DNA of 64,000 bases, taken from Apophysomyces variabilis. Taxonomy: Eukaryota; Mucoromycota; Mucoromycetes; Mucorales; Mucoraceae. The translations under genes and the position numbers were made by a program. This document shows positions 46,894 through 58,514 of this stretch, piece by piece; the stretch's first letter is position 1; every line of letters begins with the position of its first letter. The notes under the pieces were generated by a model. It did no database searches. It was not told the DNA's origin and worked only from the letters and a program-made list of their open reading frames with translations. The stretch lies in assembly GCA_002749535.1 (NCBI GenBank), contig MZZL01000403.1, positions 62,001-126,000 on the forward strand, written 5' to 3'.

Positions 46894-49260
46894 ATGGAAA
46901 GAAACCGAACTGACCAAGGCATTCCACACACTCCTTTGATGCTGAAGCACGCGCGATCCCTCCTACGTTAGATGACCTGAATAATTACAACAATTAGCTG
47001 ATCTCTAATTGTTTCCTTCCAGAGTCTTTGTCAGCGCGTTTCCAAGTAAAGCCAATGGCCGAAGTCGTCAATTCCACCCATGACATGGGACAATGCATGC
47101 ATCGTGTTAAGGTGCTTAATCTCCCAAAGAGGGAAATGGGATCGGTCAAGCAGTTGTTTCAATCATGTGGTGTCACTGAAAGACATAAAAAGGCACCAGC
47201 TTGGGATTATGCCTATATTAACTGCAAGGCAAGGAAACCTCTATTTTTTGGAGCTTGACATTTTCTTATCCAATTTCTTGTTACTCTGGCAATAGACAGA
47301 AGATGCAGCAAAAGAAATCATGGCAAAACTAAATGGGGTACGCTTTAAGCAGAAGATACTTGCCACCGAATATACCCGAATATCGGAAGAAGTGTTTAGG
47401 AAAAGATTTGAGAACAGAAAGAAGGAACCTTTAGTACACGATGATCGTACGCCAACAGAGCGATTGGCCGATCAAGTGACACCACTCCACAGGTGATGTT
47501 CGTTTTTGGTTACACTTGCATTTTTATTATGAAACTATATACTGACTATGGTTGACAGGATGGCTTATGATGACCAACTCCAGTTAAAACATAAACTAGG
47601 TCGCAAATGCATGGCCAGCTTAAAACGCAAGGTTGCTCGATTACCTGAGATGAGTGAAGAAGGCAAAAGACAAGTGTCGTGGGCATTTGATAAGTAAATC
47701 ATGATTAAAACAAGGTTGGTCGGTTTATATATTGATATGGTTCGATAGTGAATATCATTGTGATCTACTAGACCCCATTGGGTCTCCCATGATAAATGGA
47801 TACCGCACCAAATGCGAGTTCACCATAGGAAGAAATCCGAACAACGAACCTGCCGTTGGCTTTCTACTCGGACTATATCGCGATGGCATCACATCTGTAA
47901 TGGATCCCAAGGAGTGCTTGCATGTTCCAGAAGTAACCAAACGTATTGCAAAAGCAATGGAGGTAAAAGATAGCAGCAGATACTGATCACCACAAAACTG
48001 AATCAATTTCGGCACTTCAGAATTACGTTAAAGCGTCTCCTTATGAAGTATACGACCGAGGTCAGCGAACAGGCGTTTGGCGAACACTTATGGTAAAAAC
48101 ACAGCATACGGGTGATGGTATGTTAAGAGGGATAATTCAGAGCCATGCAATGGTCAGCTTATGGGTGCCTATTTTCTTTCTTTTGTCGTGCAGTGATGAT
48201 GGTAGTGCAATTGAAGACTTCGGATTTGACAGAGGACCAGCTGGCTGCAGAAAAACAAAATCTGAAGCGTTACTGGGCAGAGCAGGAAGGTTACACGGTA
48301 AAGACGTTGTTGCTGCAAATATGGAATGGCGATTCCAACGGGCTCCATCAAGATGGACGGACCGAGCTACTTATAGGTGATGGCTACGTTTATGAAGAGT
48401 TACTGGGTTCAAGGTACATACCACGACGTAGGATAGCGATCGATTGAGTGATGCTGGTTAGATTCCGTATATCGCATAGCGCCTTTTTTCAGGTCAATAC
48501 CCCAGCGGCCGAGTTGCTCTACGCAAAATGCGCCGAGTGGTGTAACTCGGATCAAAACAAAAAGACAACTTTGCTGGACTTATGTTCGGGCACCGGAACG
48601 ATAGGCATTACCATGGCCAATTCTGTCGACCGAGTGGTCGGAATAGAGATGGTACCTGAAGCTGTGGTGGACGCAAAAATCAATGCGGAAATGAACAGTA
48701 AGCTTGGTTTTCTTTTTGACACTTTCGATATATCTGTATCCATGTTTGACACAAAGAACAGATATTACAAATGCAGAATTTTATGCGGGCAAAGTCGAGG
48801 ACAAAATAGATATAGTTGCCAAACAAAACAATGAGGCGATTGTGGCTGTGCTGGATCCGCCGAGGTATGAACTTTATCGCAGCTTTACTTTTTTTTTTGG
48901 TAATGTATGTCCTAAAAATTAAATCAGGAGTGGTGTCCATACGAGCGTTATATGCGCCGTCAGAGAATCAACACAGATCCAAAAGGTGATCTATATTAGT
49001 TGCGACGCTAAGCAAGCTATGCAGAACTTTATCGGGTAAACAAAGGAAAAAAAATATTTCTCATAATACAACAGGTAGTTTGATTTTGTATCTTCATATG
49101 TTTATTTCGCAGGCTTTGCCGACCAACGTCCAACCGATACAAGGGTTTACCGTTTAAACCTCTACGAGCGGTCTCTGTCGACCTGTTTCCTCATACCGAA
49201 CACTGTGAATTGATGATTGAATTCGTCCGCACCGAACCAGATAAACAGCTTCCCGAATAA
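46894..49260 (+). CDS. tRNA (uracil-5-)-methyltransferase, TRMT2A/Trm2-like
   Basis: SAM-dependent enzyme forming m5U54 in the T loop of tRNA. The ATG at 46894 and an intron (GTTAGA...TTCCAG) lead to an RRM-like N-terminal domain (HRVKVLNLPKREMGSVKQLF), as in human TRMT2A. The core has KCEFTIGRNPNNEPAVGFLLG, HSAFFQVNTPAAELLY (the FxQ substrate site), motif I LLDLCSGTGTIGITMA, GIEMVPEAVVDAK, the catalytic-region VLDPPR and the IYISCDAKQAMQN loop carrying the nucleophilic Cys. The end has FPHTEHCELMIEF with the general-base Glu. There are about ten exons with short introns. All catalytic motifs are present. Confidence 0.93.
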
Positions 49261-49629
49261 TCATACGATGTGACACAAATAAGGACCAGCGCTGCTTTCC
49301 ACGACTGAAAAGCGTTATCAACATGCAATATTCAGCAGCCGACATGTTTTCATTGAAAAATGCTCCACGAATCCATTCACGTCGAATGTCTTCAAAATAT
49401 ACATATAGAACGGCGAAATAAAGCCCCAGATAGAGTATGAAAGATATATATTAAAGCGTGTAACTCCTCAGTATATCAGAAAAGAAGGCTAGAAATGGTT
49501 GTGTTACATGTAGCCGCTTGTTGTTGGGAACGAATAGCAATGCTGAGCAAAATTCCCATTGAAAATCAAAAGTTTGCGCACTTTTTTTTTCTTCACCTAT
49601 CTTTCGTCTTTTCCCTGTTTCAACTTTCT
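49261..49629. other. Intergenic, no gene seen
   Basis: About 370 bp. A frame open from 49495 (GTG or internal ATG) runs into the next gene's first exon and is probably 5' UTR. Confidence 0.4.
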
Positions 49630-51395
49630 ATGAACGGTACAGGGTATCCAAAGTCTTATGAGCCACAACATGGTTAGATTATACACAGATACATATGACC
49701 CTTCTGCTAAAATCAATCTACGCAAATTATACAGACGATTTGGAGGATAACCTCCCGCCTCCACCGCCCTATTCATCCACCTTCACCCCAGCCAATCCAA
49801 TGCCTACATCAGCTTATGTGTATCCTTCAACCCCTTCAGCTCCACCAGCAAAAACCATAAGAGGACTACCAGAGCCTGAACCTTATTTAGGTCACTATGG
49901 TACCATGGGTCCCCCTGGCCACGATCCATCCTCCGTAAACCATGCGTCACCTCCAACAAATCCTAGTAAGTAGTCCAAAGAGAGGGGGGAAGCCTAAGAG
50001 AAAAATGAGCACCAAACCTTTCTTTTTTCCTGAAATAAAGATCTTTCGCCGCCACAATCACCATCCTATCATCATCCAACAGCGCCACCAGATGACTCAT
50101 CCTCTTCCAAATTGCCATTCTATCATCCCAAACGATGGATACCACATATGCATGACGACGAGGATGGTGGACAGTCAATATCCAAAAACAGACCGTTAAA
50201 ATACGCACTGTTAGCACTTGTAATTTGGTTTGTCATTTTTAAGATGCTAGACAGGGACTCAACTGGAGAGGATTACAACGGAGGAAATGGGAGAGAAGGA
50301 GGCATTGGAGTAGTTATATGTCGCGACGATGGAGGGCATGATACGTATACCTGGGATCAATTACCCGAACCGATCCAGTTTACCCGTGGCCTATCATTGG
50401 CTGTTCAGGGTAGCATCATGCGTGGCAAGGTTCAAATCCGACCCACAGTAGACCAAGCCGGATCTATCCGTGCTGTGCTCAAAGTCTACAAGGGCGCTGA
50501 CGTTCAGTATAATCTTGCCCGTGGCCCAGACGCCAGATTGGACTTGGACATTGCGAAAGATGGTTGCGCGGTCGTTGATGTGGAAGTCGAACTGCCTGTT
50601 TCTGGTCTTAAAAACTTGGCGCTCAATCTCAGTAACATAGAAGTCAATGCACAAGATCTGTTAAGAGTGGATACTCTTCACTTCATTACAAGTAATAGCA
50701 ACATTGAATTCAATGGTTGGAAAGGTATTCAGACGTCAATGCAAACCACAAACGCACGCATTCAGTCTTCCCATGATCTGGTTGGTCAAGACACGATCCA
50801 ACTTCAAAGCAGCAACGGACCGATCCTTGTGCCGACCATCCACGGACCCCCTAAATCAGTACATATAAAGACTACCAATGGTGCGATCAGTAGCGATTAC
50901 ATTGAAGCTACTGATTCTGTCCAGGTCACTAGTACTAATGCCAATGTACATATCCAGCAAATGAAAGCCCGCGACGTTCGTGTGTTAAGCAGTAATGGTG
51001 GTTTGCGTTTGCCTCTTGTCGAAACAGGAGCATCTATCTATGCCCATACGACAAATGAGGCCGTTACTGTGTCTGTTATGGGTAATAGGCATGCACACAT
51101 TGATGTGTCGACGTCCAACGCTCCATTGGAACTACAAATGGTAATTGCAAATAGGATGAAAGAGAATCTTTGTTTTCTGATGGTTTAATTTTGTTTTCAG
51201 TTGAATAACTTTGAAGGCGATTTTAGCATCAAGACTTCTTCCCATGAACGTGTTATGATTGTGGATACATCTGATGTGATCAATCTTCATGTGAACAAGC
51301 CTCATGAAAAAGAAGGGAGCCGCAACCAAAGCCATGATGGTCGCTTATCTGCCAAGACATCTAATTCTAATATTCGAGTAACCTTTATCAACTAG
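49630..51395 (+). CDS. Single-pass membrane protein with DUF4097-like beta-repeat ectodomain
   Basis: Four exons (49630-49672, 49735-49965, 50041-51140, 51201-51395) close to 522 aa. The first roughly 140 residues are Pro/Ser/Tyr/His-rich and disordered (DNLPPPPPYSS, with PPPY being a WW-domain ligand motif). One TM helix follows (LKYALLALVIWFVIFKML). Beyond it lies a region of repeated short strands ending in N-A/G/S turns: ITSNSNIEFN, QTTNARIQS, QSSNGPILVP, KTTNGAISS, TSTNANVHI, LSSNGGLRL, HTTNEAVTV, STSNAPLEL, KTSNSNIRV. This pattern resembles DUF4097/adhesin-like right-handed beta solenoids. The topology would be type II with the solenoid outside or in the lumen. The exact role is unknown; cell-surface or wall contact is inference. 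Confidence 0.8.
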
Positions 51396-51646
51396 CTTAA
51401 TGGTTACTGTTAGTTGCAAGTTAACCTATTTTTGCATACATCAGTTTAACACAGACATACTATTGTTTATTGAACTATATTTTTGCGCTACTGTAAAATG
51501 CATTTTTTTTCCCATTTACCGCATTTGATGTCGTCTTTTTGTGTTCTCTGTCACACCAAATTTTCTCCTGCCGCACCCATTTTTATTATTTTTTGTTCCT
51601 CTTTTCGTCTCGTGCGCCCTCTCTCTCTCTCCCCCCTCCGTTCATT
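51396..51646. promoter_or_regulatory. Pyrimidine-rich leader of the fucosyltransferase-like gene
   Basis: Just before the ATG at 51647 there is a CTCTCTCTCTC/CCCCCCTCC tract, as commonly found at strong fungal start sites. Confidence 0.45.
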
Positions 51647-53221
51647 ATGGTTAACTACAAGCGTCGAGCGGTCGCCGTCTTCGGCGGTTTGGCTGTCATA
51701 TTGATCTTTCTTTTCATGAGCCGTTCTTCACCTAAACCTCTTGATGTCGCCGAACCCATCGTTCCTGTACCAGAGCGATCCAAACTGTCGGCGGTTGCAC
51801 CCACAGCCACAGTTCCATCAGAAACGATCCCAGCACCTATTGCAGTCGAATTCCCTGATCCATTCGCCCTTCATCAACCATCGCCAGGTGAGAAGTATGT
51901 GACCTACCTTCCGCATTCCGGTTTTCACAATCAACGGATCGAGCTCGAAAACGCGTTCTTGTTGGCCGCCTACTTAAATCGTACATTATTACTTCCTTCG
52001 GTTTTTCTCGGGAATCCGGCCATGCCCTGGCTACGGTACAACAAAATGTACGAACGGTTATTACTGCAGACGAAGCGTGGATTAGAGCATTGTCCCAAGA
52101 TCCCGGACGACATGCCCTTTCCGTCGGAATGCCTCAACTACTTCCGGTGGACGAGTGTGCCTTGGACGTTTTTTTACGACTTTTCGGCTATCCGGGAACG
52201 TATACGGATTATCTTTAGAGATGATCTGAGTTATGAGTGGATGTACACGAATCTAAACATCACTGCTAAACAGATCCATTTTATGAAGGATCGTTCTCCC
52301 TATGAGTTCCGTGTGTACGATGATCCTCAGTCGCAAACGAAATTAGCCAAGTTCGTGAACCGTATCGATCTGGTGACATTGGAAGCGATTCAGGAGCCGG
52401 TATTGCATTTCGGTTCTGTCTTTGGCACTTACCGTGTCCTGGCACAGACAGAAGAGCACGCGGAACTTCTTAAGTTTCTGCGGACGCATATGATCCTTCG
52501 TAACCCAGTCCTTGTTGACACAGCCACGCGGGTCGTGACGAAACTTGGCGGTGTGAGTGGGTTTGTAGGTCTGCACATACGTGTAGGGGATGGGCTGTTT
52601 AAAAGGCGCGCGTCTATTCATGTGGATGATATCTTTCACAAAATGGTGGATAGCTTCACTGACCTGACGTTGGATCAGCTGAAGCAGTACGATTCAAACC
52701 ACGATAACGACCGGTTAGAGAACGAAGATTATGAAGTGCGTCAACTCCGGCAATTTCAGCCGATCGAGGATTCGATCAAACCATTAACAGTGGACCATCC
52801 AGACAATGTCCATAGCTATGTGGGAGAGGAGAATCGACTTGATCCAGCACTGACATGCCAAGCCGGCGATTCAATTACCCGACGATTCCGGAAAACAGTA
52901 GTCTACATTGCTACGGATGCACCCAATCCAAGGAACAATCCTCTGCTCAAGAAGATTTTTGCCACGTTCCCTTGTGTATTTGTTTTGTCTGATTTTAAAG
53001 AAGAACTGACCGATATGAAACGTATCGAGGTGGTACATGAGAAGATCAAGTTGGAATCGTATCTCATTCCTATGGTGGACGCGATCATTGCCGCTCAGGG
53101 ACATACCTTCTTAGGAACCAAGGATAGCACGTTTTCGAGTTATATTGAACGTCAGCTTCATCCTGTTTACACCAATAAGGAAGTCAAGGTGATGAAACCT
53201 AGAAAAAAGTCGGTATCCTGA
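51647..53221 (+). CDS. GDP-fucose O-fucosyltransferase-like glycosyltransferase
   Basis: Intronless, 524 aa from ATG 51647. A short cytosolic basic tail (MVNYKRR) and a TM signal anchor (AVAVFGGLAVILIFLFM) mark a Golgi/ER type II enzyme. The catalytic part has the O-FucT family motif SGFHNQRIELENAFLLAAYL and NRTLLLP (GDP-fucose site I). It also has GLHIRVGDGLF, the conserved Arg-containing motif, then VVYIATDAP and, near the end, DAIIAAQGHTFLGTKDSTFSS, the region that closes the nucleotide site. Fucose is a normal component of Mucoromycota wall polymers (mucoran), so wall polysaccharide or glycoprotein fucosylation is a reasonable role, but the acceptor is unknown. Two N-glycosylation sequons (NRT, NIT) are present. 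Confidence 0.85.
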   Translation: MVNYKRRAVAVFGGLAVILIFLFMSRSSPKPLDVAEPIVPVPERSKLSAVAPTATVPSETIPAPIAVEFPDPFALHQPSPGEKYVTYLPHSGFHNQRIELENAFLLAAYLNRTLLLPSVFLGNPAMPWLRYNKMYERLLLQTKRGLEHCPKIPDDMPFPSECLNYFRWTSVPWTFFYDFSAIRERIRIIFRDDLSYEWMYTNLNITAKQIHFMKDRSPYEFRVYDDPQSQTKLAKFVNRIDLVTLEAIQEPVLHFGSVFGTYRVLAQTEEHAELLKFLRTHMILRNPVLVDTATRVVTKLGGVSGFVGLHIRVGDGLFKRRASIHVDDIFHKMVDSFTDLTLDQLKQYDSNHDNDRLENEDYEVRQLRQFQPIEDSIKPLTVDHPDNVHSYVGEENRLDPALTCQAGDSITRRFRKTVVYIATDAPNPRNNPLLKKIFATFPCVFVLSDFKEELTDMKRIEVVHEKIKLESYLIPMVDAIIAAQGHTFLGTKDSTFSSYIERQLHPVYTNKEVKVMKPRKKSVS

Positions 53222-55520
53222 TGGGCACGCACGTATACAAAATTTTCCACACTGTTCCTCCTCATCATCACTTTTATCCGCGCTCACACCATCACCATTT
53301 TCCGTCTCCACATCCATACTTCCCCTGCCCTCCCCCTGTGTTTTTTTCCCTATATCTCCATATGCATAGACGAACAATAGTTTTCTTCTTTCTAGTTTTG
53401 TATTATGTACTGAGTTTAACAAACGCCTTGTGGTATAAAATAGAAGTCTAACTGGGTTAGACTTGCTTTTCACCGATAGCTTGCTGATAGACTATGTATA
53501 AGTGGAGTAAACTACCATTTAAAGCAAAGTTTCTTTTTTTAGCCCAAGAGTTGGCATTGTTACAGCATGTTTTCTGCTACAAAACGATGGCAACCGTAGG
53601 GAACAACAACAAGACCAAATTTTTTTTCCTTGTAACTATAGTTTCTCAGTATCCGTATTTTAAGCTCACATTTTCCAAGAGTGCTCTATGCGTGATATAC
53701 TTTTTGACCTTCGTCATGTCTGGATTTATCGTTCGATTGAGACCAAAAGCAAGGGGGAGGAGGGGCAAGAAGGGGGCGGGGAAAGAAGGAAAGATTTTTC
53801 TATTCCTTTTGCATTGAAACGCGTCAAACTACAGATGCACAACCCTTCTTCTCTCCACCCCCGCCACATACCTTTCCGCTTGGTTTAACGTTATGCTTTT
53901 TCCCTCTCACCCCTTTATAGCAATTTTAAACCATATTCTTTTCTCTTGTATTTCCCTCATTTTTTTTCTTCGTTACATTTCTGCATGAAAACGTCGTCTG
54001 CAGGGAAATCTTGGTATGAGCGCATTAGAAAAGAGGGGGGGAAAAGGGTAAATGGTTTTTGTAAATTATTTTCTCTTAATCTTTGACAACACAGAAGACA
54101 TGCAACAATGAGCCTTGCTGTAAAAATTAGGTCCAAGCTAGAGGGAGCCATGCTCTCTTCACCACTGATCGCTTTTACTTTTTCTATTTGTTTGATTTTT
54201 TTTTCTTTCAACATGTCACACTAAAAACAATGGAGGCAATCACTAGACTTGAGACAGTGCCACGCCCTTTTTTTTGTTTTCTTTGAGGGGTAACGCCGTT
54301 CAGGGCAAAAGCTTTTCTTTTTGGGGCAATATCCCGTTTTGATCTTGTTGTCGTTTTGAGTGGTCCGGGCAAAGCAGGCGGAGCCATAAAAACAGGTTTG
54401 AATCAACAAGACTTCGCTTAGCCATGCAAACCATATACTGTTCATCTCTCCGGATCAGGAGGGATGCAGGCAAAGAGAAAAAATAAAAGAGAGAATGAGG
54501 TCCTTTTTTTTTATTAACGTATAAACAAATAAGCATCTGATTTATTCCTTGCCAACTTGTATATCAAATGCGCACAAATAATAATAATGATAATCACTGT
54601 CTCCAATAAATAAGTAATCGACGAGCAGCAACTTAAAGGTGCCTCTATGTATGTATGTAAAATCATAACAATCGTAACTTTTGAAACTTTAAACAGTAAA
54701 TTATCCTTAGTGCATGATTTGCTAAAGCAATATGTATTATGCAACGCCTATGGAATTAAAAAAAAAAGTTGTGTAAATTTGTTTTGAGATTACAGGACAG
54801 ATCCCAGTTTCTTGGGCTTGATTAAATGGAAAATGCAATTGGGGGAAACTAAAGGTTACACAAAACCTTTTGAACGATAGATCCCGACCCGTTAGTGACA
54901 ATAGGCTAATCATATTCTTTTTCTCTCTCTTGTGTTTATCCGCAAAAGGAACAACCATAAAAAACCGAATTTTATTTTAGTGTCCATCATGTAAGAAAAC
55001 AACAGCGCGAATTTTGTGTTTAACAATGCTTATCAGCAAACGACCACCACGCGCGCATCATGCATATTGGTTTGTACATGCTTCCTTTCTTTTCTTTTTT
55101 CATTAGTGCAAGGTTGAATGGTATTTTATTTGCATGAATATTAACCGAGAAAAACAAAAAAAAATAAAAAATAAAAATCGAGCACATAATAGAAATAAGT
55201 ATAATATAATACATTGACTTACTTAAAGAAAACCCTCTGCTAGGGAATCATATGTATAAATGTAAAGAAGAAAAGAAAAGAAAACTGAAACCCACATGAA
55301 AAACAAAAAAAGAGAAAAAAAATCAACAAAAAGAAGAAGAAAATGGCGAATAACGAACCGAAAAAAAAGAAGAAAGGAGCATATATAAACAAAACAAAAA
55401 CAAAAGTAAAAAAAAAAAAAAGAGAGCTGAGGGTAATAATGGAATAAAAAGGGGGAAACGAAAATCTACATAAAACGAAAGGAAACATAGAAAATAAAGA
55501 AAGAGCACATGAGTAGGGTT
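53222..55520. other. 2.3 kb AT-rich spacer between convergent genes
   Basis: Long A and T homopolymers (for example around 55300-55430) and no supported gene. The short ORFs are Phe/Lys-rich translations of these runs. Confidence 0.5.
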
Positions 55521-56987
55521 CTAGACCGTGGCTTCAACGCTGGTCTTGGACAACAATGGATCGGTTTTTTTGTTTATACAGGAAGAAGAAGAGGAGAACG
55601 GGGAAGTAGAGTAAGAGGGTGATTGTAGTTGTTGTTGTCGTTGTTGCTGCTTTTTCTTTTGTTGTTGAGTTTTTGTTGTAGGTGAGGGCGGTTGGCGTTG
55701 GTTTGTCTTGTGATTTTTTCGAGAAGAGGAATGATCATAAACTTTGGAAGATGAGGAGGAGGATGCTGATGTGGGCGGTGTGACCCATGGATGGTCTGAA
55801 CAGGTTGATGAGGATCGTGGGGTATCAGGAGGGGAGGGTAGTAGGGTGGTCTGGTCGTCGTCTGGCGTACAACGGCCCACGTTGACAACAACGATCGGGC
55901 GGGGTTTGAGGAGCTTTTCGTTTTCATAGCGCTCACATTCAGGCGTTCTTGTGAAATATCTGCATCGTTTGATTCGTTGACGGATCTCATCCAGACTCAT
56001 GCGGTCGAGAGGATCGACGGCCAGCATTCGTTTCAGGATTTGATTCAATTCCCGCGAAATAGGCAGCAGTCTGTACAAAAGATCGGGGTCTTCAATGTAA
56101 GCTCGGAACGTCTCATCTTTAAGCGAAGCTTGACGCCAAGGGTTCCTTCCGGCCGCCAAATTGATGAGAATAATCCCTAATGACCAGATATCATTTGTGG
56201 CCGACACGTAGCCCATGTGATGCTCTTGTGCAAGATCTCCTTGACATTCTGCATAAAGATGAGACGTAGAAAGAAAAAAAATTTGGTGTTTTTTTTATGT
56301 TAGTCTTTTTATCAGAGCAATGTCATTGTTTTCGTTCAATAGGGAATACGCAGCTCTAGATCGTGTAACTTTTTTTTTTCTTTTTCTTTCCGCCTTCCCC
56401 GGCTCAACCCCTTTTTTCTCCTTTTTTTCTTTACCTGGTGAAAAGTAATAACTACTTCCGCAGCCGTATTCTTTGGAAATGGCATTGGTGGTGGCTAAAC
56501 CGAAATCGGCCAATTTGACCACCCGCCCATCGTCAAACGTAAGAATATTTTCGGGCTTTAGATCGCGATGGTAAATGTGGTTGTCATGGCAATAGCTGAC
56601 GGCGTCCAGGAGCTGTAGGAAAGTGCGACGTATGCGTTGATGATTGCCATAATAAAGATCTTTTTCGGCAATGGCAGAAAATAGGTCTCCTTCGGGACCA
56701 TATTCGAGAACGACGTGAATCCATGCACCTTGTCGAATGACACGATCGAACCGGATGATGTTCGGGTGGGATAATTGTGAGTGCAATGCTATTTCTGTTC
56801 GTTGAAACGCTTTCTGTCGTTCATCCAATCCAGCTTGTGGCAGGGACTTGATGGCATATTTGACTTTGGTACGGATATGTTGGGCAAGATAGACTTGACC
56901 ATAGCCTCCGATGCCGAGCACTTCGAGGACTTGATAATCCCCAATCAATGATCCAATGGGTATCGATGGTCGTTTAGAAGTAGTCAT
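55521..56987 (-). CDS. Ran1/Ksp1/Vhs1-type Ser/Thr kinase
   Basis: Two exons (56987-56435 and 56248-55521) give 426 aa. The Gly loop is LGIGGYGQVYLA, Lys is in VKYAIKSLP, the catalytic loop YHRDLKPENIL, then KLADFGLATT. The activation segment GCGSSYYFSPECQG is joined across the intron and has the 'SPECQG' signature of the Pat1(Ran1)/Sks1/Vhs1/Ksp1 group. NDIWSLGIILINLAAGRNPW is also typical. After the kinase domain comes a disordered tail with SPPDTPRSSS, poly-Ser and Gln/Lys runs. In yeasts these kinases control nutrient response and entry to meiosis. The substrate here is unknown. Confidence 0.92.
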
Positions 56988-57369
56988 TAATTAACTATTG
57001 CTACAATCGAAAAAGAAGAAGAAGTAATTGAAAAGTAGATAGCGAAAGAGGATGAAATAGATTAAAATCAAAGACAGACAACTGATTTTATAAACATTCA
57101 GAGTACCAATTACGGGAGTTTCTCTTTTTGGGGGGAAAGAGAGAAAGGGGAGAAACAAGTACGTGTGCGTGTGTGTGTATATATGGATGTGAGGATGTGC
57201 AATGCCCGCGCAATTCTTTTTTAGTATGTTGATACAGCATGAACCAAATTTTTTGGGGGGGGGGGGGAGGAGGAGGGGGATTGGGAGAGTGAAAGGGATC
57301 GGTCACTTACTGCATTTGGACTACGCCCAAAGTGACGGCCGATCCAAACGGTATTACATTTCCTTTCCT
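56988..57369. other. Intergenic, G-run
   Basis: Contains a run of about 14 G followed by GGAGGAGG (about 57256-57280) and a CGTGTGTGTATATAT tract. No gene. Confidence 0.6.
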
Positions 57370-58513
57370 TCTACAGCGAGTGAGACATACGCACGCCTTA
57401 TCGGGGAGGAAGACCAAAGACTGAGACACGCATAGGAAAGGTGCAACATACAACACAAAAACCTCCATCCCCTCCAACGTCATGTACTTGCCCTTTCTTC
57501 TCATCATCCTCGTCTGTTATATAACAACCGTCCGTTCCGATATACAGGTACCGAACCCCATACCCCGCCTATTATCACTCTTTATCTTTCTCATAACATA
57601 TCTTGACCTTTAGTCATTCGCACCTACTCATGCCAATGAAGTCTTTGACATTCTTCAGCAAGGGCAAATACATAAATACCACCTACAACGCGAACAAACC
57701 AGATTGCAAAAAAGCATCGATGCATTTGGTACATACCGGGATGCCACCCTCTATCGTCTCGCTGGCATTCGAGTCGATGACTTTCTTGCATTCGAAACAC
57801 TAGTCCTTGGTATGGTCAATATCTACGCCGAAACCGTCAAGAGCAACCAGAGTTCGTCTTACGACTTTCGGACACCTGCCCTGAAGCTGACGTTTGACTT
57901 TCAATTGGCTATCAAAGAATCCCATCAACGCCTGCGGACGAATGTGCTTGACGATCTAGATAACCATTTTGAGTCGTCTTCCGAAGAGGAAAATGATGCA
58001 TCATCACACCATGAGCATGTTGCAGGAGACGTTATTGATTCCCGAGAATCGATGCAGCAAATGCTTCGTGAAATGCTGCAAGCCGTCCGTGAGAACGCGG
58101 ATCAGCTGGAAGAAGGCATGCAGCAGCACAATCTAGCATTTGCGTCCGGAGATCATGCATCGATTGAAACCGTACTGAGGCTTGGCGATGACTCTGCCCG
58201 AGGAGATCAGGGACCGGATGAAAACAGAGTGACGCTGATTGACCAGGATAATAACGAATACATCATGACAAGACCCTCGGATACGACAGTGATTTATGAA
58301 GGTAAACTTAAAGAAAAGGAAAGGAAAAACAAGGCATTGGCAGTCTATTTCTAATCTACGTTCTGTTTCCCGTCAGATATGCAACTTTTACATGATCTCA
58401 TCCTTATTCTTGTCCTGTCATTTGTTTTTGGCTGGTTCTTTACGATTATTGGATTGCCAGGTACAAGAAAAACCTTTAATCCTTGTTCGTTCCTGTTAAC
58501 CCCATTTGGTTTT
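57370..58513 (+). repeat. Direct repeat copy 1 (probable assembly duplication)
   Basis: 1,144 bp identical to 58515-59658. The two copies are separated by one N at 58514 and contain the same upstream region and 5' half of the antiporter gene. Identity includes introns and intergenic bases. This is what two overlapping contig ends joined without merging would give. Confidence 0.93.
57482..58513 (+). pseudogene. Truncated antiporter copy created by the false duplication
   Basis: It repeats the signal peptide exon and the coiled-coil exon of the antiporter (ATG at 57482) and stops at the N within intron 3. It should be disregarded if the duplication is an artefact. If real it would be a 5' fragment. 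Confidence 0.8.
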
Positions 58514-58514
58514 N
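58514..58514. other. Single N: contig junction
   Basis: The only ambiguous base noticed in the window, exactly between the two repeat copies. Confidence 0.95.

Noticed and set aside
57482..58513. A second, truncated antiporter gene as a real paralogue
   Set aside because: Perfect identity with the downstream copy, introns included, and the N at the junction favour an assembly artefact.
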